DNA of 54,450 bases from an uncultured Methylococcaceae bacterium (GTDB lineage: Bacteria; Pseudomonadota; Gammaproteobacteria; Methylococcales; Methylomonadaceae): positions 1-54,450 of the forward strand of contig CAIYRS010000016.1 of assembly GCA_903928685.1 (NCBI GenBank), given 5' to 3'. The translations under genes were made by a program, and so were the position numbers. The notes under the pieces are model-generated. The model saw only the letters and a list, made by a program, of their open reading frames with translations. It had not been told where the DNA came from and searched no databases. Shown one piece after another: positions 1-6,751 of this stretch. The stretch's first letter is position 1, and each line of letters starts with the position of its first letter.

Positions 1-141
1 CGCACCCGAAGGCGAGTTACTTTCTTTTGCGCCGCCAAAAGCAAGTAACCAAAGAAAAGGCGGCCCGATCGCCGCTCATGTCTTGCGCTCCTCGCATTTG
101 TCGGGGGACGGCAGAATGGGCTTCCTGCCCATCTGCCGCCG
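1..141. repeat. Terminal direct repeat, left copy
   Basis: These 141 bases are identical to the last 141 bases of the window. The segment holds an imperfect inverted pair, GTTACTTTCTTTTG against CAAAAGCAAGTAAC, and a G+C-rich tail. The tail seems to continue past base 141 with a TGCGGCATCCCTGCCGCA hairpin. It looks like a dispersed intergenic repeat at which the assembly stopped, not a gene. Confidence 0.9.
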
Positions 142-239
142 TGCGGCATCCCTGCCGCACCCCTTCAGGCTGTTCCCGACAAATACTCCGGTGCTCGACG
201 CGGCAAACGGGAGAAAAGTGCGTTACTGCGTAACATCAG

Positions 240-860
240 TTATACGGCTTTTTTCTGCCTTTCCCGCCACCAATAAAACACCCTAAAAGCCAACAAAACC
301 GACAATATCCCCGCAAATAAAATCGGGTTGCTCAGGTCTTTTTTCACCAGCCACCAATAATGCACCTCCCCGCCGATAGCGATGACGTAAACCAAACGAT
401 GCAACTGTCGCCAGCGTTTACCACCGAGTTTTTTGATGAGCGCATTGTTAGACGTCACCGCCAATGGAATCATCAATAAAAACGTCGGGAAACCTACGGT
501 GATATACGGGCGTTTGATGATGTCTTTAATAATACTGTCCCAATCAAAAAACTGATCCAGCACCAAATACGTCAGCAAATGCAGGCAGGCATAAAAAAAC
601 GCTACCAAGCCTAGCATTCGGCGCATACGGGTCAACCAAAGCCAGCCGCTCAGTTTGCGTAATGGCGTAATGCTTAGGCCGAGCATGATAAACGTTAACG
701 CCCAATAGCCTGTGGAACGGGTGATTTTTTCAATCGGGTTCGCGCCCAAATCATCAGTAAAGCCGCCGATTATCAGCCTGATAAAAGGCACTAACGCCAG
801 CAGCAGTATGGCGATTTTCACCCAAGCTAAGGTTTTCTCGTTAAGTTGCTTTAATTTCAT
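240..860 (-). CDS. msrQ: MsrQ, haem-containing membrane subunit of the MsrPQ methionine sulfoxide reductase
   Basis: This 206-residue inner-membrane protein passes quinol-derived electrons through haem b to the periplasmic MsrP. It has about six hydrophobic segments, among them KIAILLLALVPFIRLIIGG near the N-terminus, YWALTFIMLGLSITPLR, and a histidine-bearing helix FFYACLHLLTYLVLD. RWRQLHRLVYV and EVHYWWLV hold further candidate haem-ligand histidines. Length and motifs fit the YedZ/MsrQ family. It starts 5 bases after msrP ends, so the two are cotranscribed. The C-terminus RERQKKAV is a basic cytoplasmic tail. Confidence 0.93.
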   Translation of the reverse strand: MKLKQLNEKTLAWVKIAILLLALVPFIRLIIGGFTDDLGANPIEKITRSTGYWALTFIMLGLSITPLRKLSGWLWLTRMRRMLGLVAFFYACLHLLTYLVLDQFFDWDSIIKDIIKRPYITVGFPTFLLMIPLAVTSNNALIKKLGGKRWRQLHRLVYVIAIGGEVHYWWLVKKDLSNPILFAGILSVLLAFRVFYWWRERQKKAV

Positions 861-865
861 GACGA

Positions 866-1795
866 TTAAAAATTAGCCTGTAAATCCATGCCCGCATACA
901 AACCTGCGACTTGCTCGGCATAGCCATTAAACGGCAAGGTCTCACGTTTGAAAAACTCACCGATGCGGCGTTCTTTGGCTTGCGACCAACGCGGATGATC
1001 GACACTAGGATTTACATTGGAATAAAAACCATATTCCCGTGGGCCAGCTTGCATCCATGAAGAAACGGGCTGTGTTTCGGTAAAACGGATTTTGACAATC
1101 GACTTGGCGCTCTTAAAACCATATTTCCACGGGATAACCACGCGCACAGGCGCGCCATTTTGGTTCGGCAATACTTCGCCGTATAAACCAAAGGTCAGCA
1201 AAGTCAACGGGTGCATCGCCTCATCCATCCGCAAACCTTCGGTATAAGGCCAAGCCAATACTTGCGAAAGCTCGCCCGGCATTTGCGCCGGATCATCCAG
1301 GGTAATAAATTCCACAAATTTGGCTTTACTGGTCGGCTCAACCTGTTTGATTAACTCAGCCAAGGGATAACCCAACCACGGAATCACCATCGACCACGCT
1401 TCCACACAGCGCAAACGGTAGACACGCTCTTCCATTGCCGCCAATTTCAACAAGGCATCAATATCAAAGGTTTTCGGTTTTTTGACTTCACCATCAACGG
1501 TGATAGTCCACGGGCGGGTTTTTAAGGTATGGGCGTTACGGGCGGGATCTTCTTTACTGGTGCCGAACTCATAAAAATTGTTATACGTAGTAACGTCTTT
1601 ATAAGGCGTGGTTTTTTCCGACAACAAATACGCTGGGTTTGCAGTTGATGGCAATTTATCCGCCGCCCATAACCCAGTCGGCAATAAACTGGCTAACGAT
1701 GCCCCCGCCGTAAGCTGCATAAACCGACGGCGATCGGCGTACAGCTCCGGCGAGGTAATTTCTGAAGACGCAATACGGGGGATTTTAGCTTTCAT
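866..1795 (-). CDS. msrP: MsrP, periplasmic molybdopterin methionine sulfoxide reductase
   Basis: This 309-residue enzyme reduces methionine sulfoxide in oxidised periplasmic proteins using a molybdopterin cofactor. Residues 22-46 form a twin-arginine signal (DRRRFMQ, a hydrophobic stretch, then LWAADK), so it is exported folded. The sulfite-oxidase-type fold is recognisable, and the molybdenum-ligand cysteine is Cys130 in [18 protein letters not shown]. The downstream motif [12 protein letters not shown] is typical of YedY. It is the first gene of the msrPQ operon; the 132 bases upstream should hold the promoter, but I see no confident boxes. Confidence 0.94.
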   Translation of the reverse strand: MKAKIPRIASSEITSPELYADRRRFMQLTAGASLASLLPTGLWAADKLPSTANPAYLLSEKTTPYKDVTTYNNFYEFGTSKEDPARNAHTLKTRPWTITVDGEVKKPKTFDIDALLKLAAMEERVYRLRCVEAWSMVIPWLGYPLAELIKQVEPTSKAKFVEFITLDDPAQMPGELSQVLAWPYTEGLRMDEAMHPLTLLTFGLYGEVLPNQNGAPVRVVIPWKYGFKSAKSIVKIRFTETQPVSSWMQAGPREYGFYSNVNPSVDHPRWSQAKERRIGEFFKRETLPFNGYAEQVAGLYAGMDLQANF

Positions 1796-1927
1796 AACGG
1801 TGTTCCTTGGGGCTGTTTAACAGAAGGTGTCATGGAGTAGTCGTAAAAATCGTTAAATTCTTACAGTTAATTTCATTATCCCGTTAAAACAGCAATCACC
1901 AAGGGAAACCACAACGCTATTGCCAGA

Positions 1928-2674
1928 TTAAACCCGCAACCACCGCCACCAAAACCACGAACGTACATGTAGAAAACCGCGAATCGGGGTTTTAAGCAGT
2001 AACAGCAGCAAGCCGATGGAATACAAACACCACACCGCCGCCCATTCATTGGGATTATTGGTGCTTAAATACGCCAAAAACGGCCCTGTCACGATATGGT
2101 AGACGGTCATTTTCCACGAACCGTACACCAACGGCATAATAAACGCGGCGACAATATACATATTGAACAGCACCAAATTAGCAATTGCCGGGATTTCCCA
2201 GGCGATATGCCATTGCCCCGAAACCGAACAGATTTTTTCCCCGCAAAACGGCACATTAAACGAATCAAAATAATCGCTAAACAGCACCACCTTGGTCTTC
2301 ACCTCATAACACATCGGCGCCCAATCAAAGGGATACAAACGGATCAGCAAACACACCGTGGCAACAAAACAAATGCTATACACCGTTGGCGAGATTTTCT
2401 GACGCACCGCCTCAGGAATAAAATACATCGACACCGCATTAACAAAAAACGGCTGGAAAGCGATATGGATATATCCCAATAAAGTCGCAATTTGATTGCC
2501 CGGATTGGCGCAATCATCAATCACCGTATAGGTATACGCCTGCAACGCCTCCATTAACGAGAAAAATCCCAACGCCGCACACAAAGCAATCGGCTCTTTT
2601 TTATAGGCAAAATACACCGTACTACCCAAACCAATCGCCGCCAAAACCGTTGACGCTTCGCCACTCCAACACAT
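1928..2674 (-). CDS. Unknown polytopic membrane protein beginning MCWSGEAS
   Basis: The protein has 248 residues, roughly seven hydrophobic segments and no signal peptide. The opening MCWSGEAS and a cluster of cysteines and aromatic residues (AYTYTVIDDCANPGNQ, FCGEKICSVSGQWHIAWEIP) resemble a conserved family of uncharacterised bacterial membrane proteins. I think it is the one called DUF5765, but I cannot verify this. The ATG has a GGG-rich leader. It is a separate unit from msrPQ, 132 bases away on the same strand. I can assign no function. Confidence 0.75.
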   Translation of the reverse strand: MCWSGEASTVLAAIGLGSTVYFAYKKEPIALCAALGFFSLMEALQAYTYTVIDDCANPGNQIATLLGYIHIAFQPFFVNAVSMYFIPEAVRQKISPTVYSICFVATVCLLIRLYPFDWAPMCYEVKTKVVLFSDYFDSFNVPFCGEKICSVSGQWHIAWEIPAIANLVLFNMYIVAAFIMPLVYGSWKMTVYHIVTGPFLAYLSTNNPNEWAAVWCLYSIGLLLLLLKTPIRGFLHVRSWFWWRWLRV

Positions 2675-3042
2675 ACCCTTCCCCTTTATTATTGTTATTA
2701 TTTTTATCCTTTTTAGGGGATGGTCGCTTAGCTAGCGGGCTTATCAAATTCATTGCCCCTAGCCGCGTCAGCAATGGTATACCCTCAACCCAAGGCATAC
2801 AAATAAGCCGCCATAAAAGCCGTCGCTAATCCACAGCAAGCGTATACTCAAGCGGCTGTCATCCAAACAGCAACGCTACGCCGATCTAATCAGCCTTAGA
2901 AACTAAGGCTTTATATAACAAACACATTACCGCCCCCATTAGGCAAGCACCCAAGCACCCGCCGCCCTGTAAATCCTGTCAGCATGAAACGATTGGTCTA
3001 CCCGAACGGTTATATAACCCAACCCAGACTCAAGGATACACA
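2675..3042. other. Gene-free spacer between divergent genes
   Basis: These 368 bases separate two divergently transcribed genes and must contain both promoters. The left end is A+T-rich (TTATTATTGTTATTATTTTT) next to the MCWSGEAS gene. No convincing -10/-35 pair, repeat or RNA gene stands out. The last bases hold the leader of the gene at 3043 (AAGGAT before the ATG). Confidence 0.6.
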
Positions 3043-3567
3043 ATGATTACTGCAACCGAGAACAGCGTCATCGCCATATACGACAACCATATCACCGCCG
3101 AAGAAACCATTAGGGCACTCGACAAACTGGGCTTTGATATGAAAAAGCTATCGATAATCTGCAAAAGCGACCAAACCGAAGAACACCCCGTCGGCTTTTA
3201 TACCTACAACGACCGGATAAAACACTGGGCCGGCGTCGGCGCATTTTTTGGCGGCTTCTGGGGGCTACTCTTTGGCTCAGCGGTTTTTATAGTCCCCGGC
3301 ATCGGCCTACTGGCACTGGCAGGGCCAATCGTCTCGGTACTGGTAGCCGGCTTAGAAAACGCCCTAGTCGTCGGCGGCTTATCGGTACTCGGCGCTGCCC
3401 TGTACAACACAGGCATCGCCAAAGAAGACGTCATCAAATACGAAACCGCGCTGATGGCTAACAAATACATCGTGATTTTGCACGGCAACAGCGAAGAAAC
3501 CGAGAAAGCCCGTGAATTGCTGCACACCCTGAAAATAGCCACACCAACCGAAGCCAGCGTGGATTAA
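3043..3567 (+). CDS. Stress-type membrane-associated protein (YflT/17M-like)
   Basis: The 174-residue protein has three parts. Residues 1-60 form an alpha/beta domain starting SVIAIYDNHITAEETIRALDK, similar to the general stress protein 17M (YflT) domain. Residues 65-125 form a glycine-rich double hydrophobic hairpin (GAFFGGFWGLLFGSAVFIVP and GLLALAGPIVSVLVAGLE), which probably inserts in or oligomerises at the membrane. A C-terminal repeat of the alpha/beta type ends the protein. It has a good ribosome site (AAGGAT) and no operon partners. The role is probably stress-related, but only by family resemblance. Confidence 0.75.
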   Translation: MITATENSVIAIYDNHITAEETIRALDKLGFDMKKLSIICKSDQTEEHPVGFYTYNDRIKHWAGVGAFFGGFWGLLFGSAVFIVPGIGLLALAGPIVSVLVAGLENALVVGGLSVLGAALYNTGIAKEDVIKYETALMANKYIVILHGNSEETEKARELLHTLKIATPTEASVD

Positions 3568-3611
3568 AGGGGACATCCGCTTTTAAAAGCATCGCAAGCA
3601 ATTGCATTAAC

Positions 3612-3641
3612 AAAGGTCGGCATTAACCCCGGCCTTTTTTT
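3612..3641 (+). terminator. Rho-independent terminator after the stress-type gene
   Basis: A nine-pair stem with one G-U pair (AAAGGTCGG against CCGGCCTTT) and a short loop is followed by a run of T, 45 bases after the stop codon of the gene at 3043. Confidence 0.75.
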
Positions 3642-3655
3642 ATGGATTTGCATTA

Positions 3656-3681
3656 GGAATCCAAAACATGTTTTGGACTCC
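3656..3681. repeat. Dispersed 26-bp palindrome, copy 1
   Basis: This copy reads GGAATCCAAAACA followed by its mirror TGTTTTGGACTCC, with one mismatch to the otherwise perfect palindrome built on GGAGTCCAAAACA. Three perfect copies occur elsewhere in the window. This one lies on the left of the restriction-modification module. Confidence 0.9.
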
Positions 3682-3721
3682 GACAATAAAGCGTGGGCGT
3701 GACTATTCCGGCATTGGATGT

Positions 3722-3895
3722 TTCCTATAACACGCAACGCCGGAGCGTTGCAGAATGCGTTACCACGGAGCGTAGGAACGATAAAAATGTAGGTCGGGTT
3801 AGCGACAGCGTAACCCGACATTTTGGATACATCGTTCCCGCGCTCCGGCGTAGGAATGCCGCCGCTGACGCTCCAGCGTTGCGTTCCCAGCAAAC
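3722..3895. repeat. REP-like structured intergenic repeat
   Basis: The block has a perfect nine-pair hairpin GTCGGGTTA/TAACCCGAC at 3793-3819. Nested weaker arms surround it: AACGAT/ATCGTT, and several GAGCGT/ACGCTC-type words from AACGCCGGAGCGTT to ACGCTCCAGCGTT. The pattern is that of dispersed repeats common in gammaproteobacterial intergenic DNA. Open frames through it are chance. Confidence 0.7.
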
Positions 3896-3974
3896 AACGC
3901 TAGATAGTTAGATGATGTATCCCCACGCTGAAGCATCACAGCCATTAAGTTAAGGAATTTTCAATAGGATATTT

Positions 3975-4070
3975 ATAGGATGTGCCGACGACAGGAGGCG
4001 CATCAATCGCGCAAAAACTCGACAGATGTGCTTCATTCCTTTTATGCCCTTTGGGTACAGCACATCCTAT
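3975..4070. repeat. Inverted-repeat-bounded 96-bp element
   Basis: The ends are an exact 11-base inverted pair, ATAGGATGTGC at 3975-3985 and GCACATCCTAT at 4060-4070. The interior has a CGACGACAGGAGGCGCATC word. It looks like a small non-coding dispersed element. The rest of 3896-4240 holds nothing else I can recognise apart from the leader of the methyltransferase. Confidence 0.65.
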
Positions 4071-4240
4071 AACTTCGGCGGTGCAGGCATCGAGTACGGC
4101 TTACGCGGCGGTTTCGATTTTTCAATTAATCCAATAGCTTTCAATTTCTATTCAGTAGCTAAAAATTATATTTTTGACCATAATGAATTGCTCGCCCAAT
4201 TTTTGGGGCATATAATACCCATTATTTTTCGAGAATTTTA

Positions 4241-5194
4241 ATGCTTAAAGTCGCTTCATTTTTTGCTGGCATTGGTGGCTTTGATCTTGGTTTTGAACAA
4301 GCGGGCATGGAAGTTGTGTTCCAATGCGAAATCAACCCGTTTTGCCAGAAGGTCTTAAAAAAACATTGGCCGACTGTCGATTTATATGGCGACATCAAAA
4401 AAATATCCCCTGACAACATCCCCAAATCGGCACAAGTTTGGTGTGGCGGGTTTCCATGTCAGGATTTATCTCTTGCAAACCAAGGAAAACGGAAGGGCTT
4501 AGAAGGTGACAGAAGCGGACTTTTTTACCGATATGCTGAGCTTATCGCTTACCACAAACCCAAATGGGTCGTTATTGAAAACGTCCCAGGCTTACTCAAC
4601 AGCCACCAAGGGGAAGATTTCCGAATTCTCCTCGAAAAGCTGGATGAATTCGGGTATGGCCTTTCGTGGCGAGTATTTGATGCAAAATATTTCGGAACAC
4701 CCCAACGCCGTCGTCGAGTCTACCTTGTCGGCAGTCTTGGAAGCCTCCGCTCCGCTCAAGTACTTTTTGAGTCCGAACCATTTGCAATCACTGCTGGACA
4801 GGGCGGAATTGCGTCAGAAACCCTTGCCGGAGAATCTGCAAAAAACCTTGCAGACCCAAATCAATTTGTTTTCCAACATGCAGGCATCGGGCGTAAGCCT
4901 TCCGCTGGCCCTCAAGCCAAAGGCTGGCGCAACGACGGCGAAAGCTACACCCTCGACAGCCGGGGCAGTGCCGATGCTGTCTGTAAGACGCTTGATGCCT
5001 TCCGAGTGCGAGACTTTACAGGGCTTCCCGAAAGGTTGGACGGAAATAGATACCGCGCTGTAGGCAACGCGGTTTGTGTGCATGTGGCGAGATGGCTGGG
5101 AGAGCGGATTATTGCGGTGGATGCTGAATGGCAAGCAGATCAAAGCAAATCTTCAAATTTACCTTCAAACATGGAATTGCAAGCGGTGCCTTGA
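4241..5194 (+). CDS. DNA cytosine C5-methyltransferase with motif IX out of frame
   Basis: The 317-residue product is a type II modification methylase. Its motifs appear in order: FAGIGGFDLGFEQAG (motif I, SAM binding), GGFPCQDLS (motif IV, catalytic Cys), ENVPGLLNS (motif VI), TPQRRRRVYLVG (motif VIII) and RYRAVGNAV (motif X). Motif IX is absent in this frame: the residues there read VCKTLDAFRVRDFTGLPER. The expected VRRLMPSECETLQGFPKGW is read from the same DNA one frame over at 4983-5042. A one-base gain near 4982 and a one-base loss near 5045 would explain this. The gene may be inactive, recoded or mis-assembled. Its 3' end overlaps the convergent endonuclease by 55 bases. Confidence 0.8.
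   Translation: MLKVASFFAGIGGFDLGFEQAGMEVVFQCEINPFCQKVLKKHWPTVDLYGDIKKISPDNIPKSAQVWCGGFPCQDLSLANQGKRKGLEGDRSGLFYRYAELIAYHKPKWVVIENVPGLLNSHQGEDFRILLEKLDEFGYGLSWRVFDAKYFGTPQRRRRVYLVGSLGSLRSAQVLFESEPFAITAGQGGIASETLAGESAKNLADPNQFVFQHAGIGRKPSAGPQAKGWRNDGESYTLDSRGSADAVCKTLDAFRVRDFTGLPERLDGNRYRAVGNAVCVHVARWLGERIIAVDAEWQADQSKSSNLPSNMELQAVP
4506..5063 (+). CDS. Overlapping +1 frame carrying conserved methyltransferase-associated sequence
   Basis: This 185-codon open frame lies inside the methyltransferase gene, one base later. It is not an ordinary shadow. Residues read from about 4660 to 4850 (SEHPNAVVESTLSAVLE, then KYFLSPNHLQSLLDRAE) match, from memory, a sequence pattern seen in phage-type proteins (ESSLSxILE followed by YFLSPKACxGILRRAEKRGK). 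The same frame also carries motif IX, VRRLMPSECETLQGFPKGW, then stops at 5061-5063. There is no obvious ribosome site at the first ATG. It may be a true overlapping gene, the second part of a frameshifted protein, or a relic. Confidence 0.4.
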   Translation: MTEADFFTDMLSLSLTTNPNGSLLKTSQAYSTATKGKISEFSSKSWMNSGMAFRGEYLMQNISEHPNAVVESTLSAVLEASAPLKYFLSPNHLQSLLDRAELRQKPLPENLQKTLQTQINLFSNMQASGVSLPLALKPKAGATTAKATPSTAGAVPMLSVRRLMPSECETLQGFPKGWTEIDTAL

Positions 5195-6081
5195 TTGGTG
5201 ATGGCTTGCACGAAAAAACCGTAATTGGTAAACAGTGATTGTTCGGTATCAATTTTCAATGGAATGGAGTGCGGCGCACAATCTGGCAGTACAGCATCTT
5301 CGGATGTGTCTTCTACAAATGTCAGTAAAGCCAGCGTCCAATTGGCGTTTTTCAAATCAGGAAAAATAGTCGTTGTGGTCAGTCTTGGCATCAAATACTT
5401 ATAAATCATTGCGCCAATGCAAAACACAATACGCCCGCCAGTCAACATGGCGGCGTTGCCTTTTACTAAAAATTGTTCTTGCTGCCGCCGCCAAGCGTTA
5501 GTTACTAATGGTGCTGTTTTTGCCACGGGATTGGTCAATTCTGCCGCACCATTTTCCCAATTGGAAATGTGTTTGGTTAAATCACCTGTGCTAGTGGTTT
5601 CACCGCCACCTTGCATTTCCAACACTACCGGGCAATCTGGGTTAAAACCCGATTTCAGTTTTGGATTGCGCCGCCACATCACATAATCGGCAGAATAGTC
5701 GCTATCTTGAGTGACAGGAATCGCCACTTCCCTTTTTACCAATACGTCTGCCCTGGAAATTTCTGGCTCAAAGATTTCCTTCGCCACTTTGTGCAGCATG
5801 AGTTTCTGATGTTCGTTAAGCGCGATAGGTGATTTTGCGCTGCCTTTATGGGTCGCACACAGTCTGTTTGAGCAAACAATCCAAAGTTCTCCGCTGGCCG
5901 AATCACGAACTGAACAAACAGGCTTATCGCCGCGCTTAGCTTTGTCGCAATGGGAGTTTTTAAATGGACATTGCAAAACAGGTTTTTGCAAATTGGAGGA
6001 GTTTTTGGAAACGGAAATAGGCTGAACAGCATGGCCTTTGTCAGTTCTAACACCCAAATATTCAGCTACGATGACAGCCAT
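5140..6081 (-). CDS. NotI-family type II restriction endonuclease
   Basis: The 313-residue protein resembles NotI. It has an N-terminal AEYLGVR segment and a cysteine-rich metal-binding part (Cys38 in LQCPFKN, Cys45, Cys56 in KPVCSVRD, Cys70 and Cys75 in IVCSNRLC); NotI binds an iron atom with such cysteines. The PD-(D/E)XK-type nuclease site appears as Asp132 (SADYVMW) and Glu155-x-Gln157 (VVLEMQGG), the same E-x-Q form and spacing as NotI. The start ATG follows directly on the stop of the upstream regulator, so translation is coupled. Its 3' end runs 55 bases into the methyltransferase. The recognition site cannot be told from sequence. Confidence 0.82.
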   Translation of the reverse strand: MAVIVAEYLGVRTDKGHAVQPISVSKNSSNLQKPVLQCPFKNSHCDKAKRGDKPVCSVRDSASGELWIVCSNRLCATHKGSAKSPIALNEHQKLMLHKVAKEIFEPEISRADVLVKREVAIPVTQDSDYSADYVMWRRNPKLKSGFNPDCPVVLEMQGGGETTSTGDLTKHISNWENGAAELTNPVAKTAPLVTNAWRRQQEQFLVKGNAAMLTGGRIVFCIGAMIYKYLMPRLTTTTIFPDLKNANWTLALLTFVEDTSEDAVLPDCAPHSIPLKIDTEQSLFTNYGFFVQAITNQGTACNSMFEGKFEDLL

Positions 6082-6327
6082 TTACTTACCCTCTGAATTG
6101 GCAAACACCTCCAACAACTGATGCGGGTAAACATTCAGTGCCTTGGCAATTTTAATAATGTTGATAAGGGCTAGATTGTGTTCGCCACGCTCTATACCGC
6201 CCAGATAGCTTCTATCAATGCCAGCCCGTTCCGCCAGCTCTTCTTGTGATAGGCCAATGCTAATACGCAGATTTCTTAAACCACCGCCAAACAAAACCAA
6301 TTGTGCGTTTTTATCATGTTCGCCCAT
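6082..6327 (-). CDS. Xre-family controller (C protein) of the restriction module
   Basis: This 81-residue protein is a single helix-turn-helix domain: LRNLRISIGLSQEELAERAG, then DRSYLGGIERGEHN and the helix NIIKIAKALNVYPHQLLEVF. This is the classic layout of restriction-modification C proteins, which delay endonuclease expression until methylation is established. Its TAA is followed at once by the ATG of the endonuclease, a typical C-R operon. The likely operator lies about 50-75 bases upstream. Confidence 0.85.
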   Translation of the reverse strand: MGEHDKNAQLVLFGGGLRNLRISIGLSQEELAERAGIDRSYLGGIERGEHNLALINIIKIAKALNVYPHQLLEVFANSEGK

Positions 6328-6373
6328 AAATAAACCCTGCGTTAGACTGGACTGTGATGGTACTTTTTATGAT

Positions 6374-6401
6374 GGATATAAATCCACGGGATATAAAACC
6401 C
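6374..6401. promoter_or_regulatory. Tandem operator-like sites upstream of the C gene
   Basis: Two near-identical dyads lie 14 bases apart centre to centre: GGATATAAATCC at 6374-6385 and GGGATATAAAACCC at 6388-6401. They sit 47-75 bases upstream of the controller start. Paired dyads are how C proteins usually bind their own promoter. The assignment rests on position and symmetry only. Confidence 0.4.
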
Positions 6402-6481
6402 ATTTATCAATTTGATACTGTATAAAAAATTGTTGATGCAGGCTTGTTGTTCGATGGCTGCTGTTGATTAGTGCAGATTCA

Positions 6482-6507
6482 GGAGTCCAAAACATGTTTT
6501 GGACTCC
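6482..6507. repeat. Dispersed 26-bp palindrome, copy 2
   Basis: A perfect palindrome with half-site GGAGTCCAAAACA. With copy 1 it brackets the restriction-modification module, and it lies just outside the left att region of the tRNA-Ser island. Confidence 0.92.
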
Positions 6508-6574
6508 ATTTAGAAGCGGGATTTACCGGATCAATCTAAGCGCGTAGGGACAGATTTTTTAACCGCAACTTAAT

Positions 6575-6665
6575 TTCGCTGGACAATAAAAAACCCGCTA
6601 AGCCATAAAGCTTGCGGGTTTTTTGTACTTCTTTGCATCTGGATGGATGCTTAATTGGGAAAGAG
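6575..6665. mobile_element. Left attachment region (attL) of the tRNA-Ser island
   Basis: About 91 bases nearly repeat 19262-19354. Shared words include GGACAATAAAAAACCCGCTA, GCTTGCGGGTTTTT, TACTTCTTTGCATCT and CTTAATTGG. The copy includes a terminator hairpin (AACCCGCTAAGC...GCTTGCGGGTT) duplicated from the tRNA-Ser terminator and a decayed match to the tRNA 3' edge (GAAAGAG). The right-hand copy adjoins the tRNA gene and the integrase, so this marks the far end of the integrated element. The rest of 6328-6751 shows only the operator sites, one palindrome and the integrase-type repeats. Confidence 0.75.
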
Positions 6666-6726
6666 ACAACCAAACAACAAGTATAATGATTTGAAAAATA
6701 TACATTATTATTTTTGAATTTCAAAA

Positions 6727-6748
6727 TATACCGTCAAATATACCGTCA
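6727..6748. promoter_or_regulatory. Paired integrase arm-type repeats, left end
   Basis: TATACCGTCA occurs at 6727-6736 and again at 6739-6748. The same pair with the same 12-base spacing occurs at the right end of the island. A reverse copy (TGACGGTATA) lies at 11967-11976 and a near copy at the integrase start. This is the pattern of integrase or excisionase arm sites. Confidence 0.6.
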
Positions 6749-6751
6749 CAA

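Noticed and set aside
3564-3911. Open frames on both strands across 3564-3911
   Set aside because: They run through the REP-like repeat; translations have no family features.
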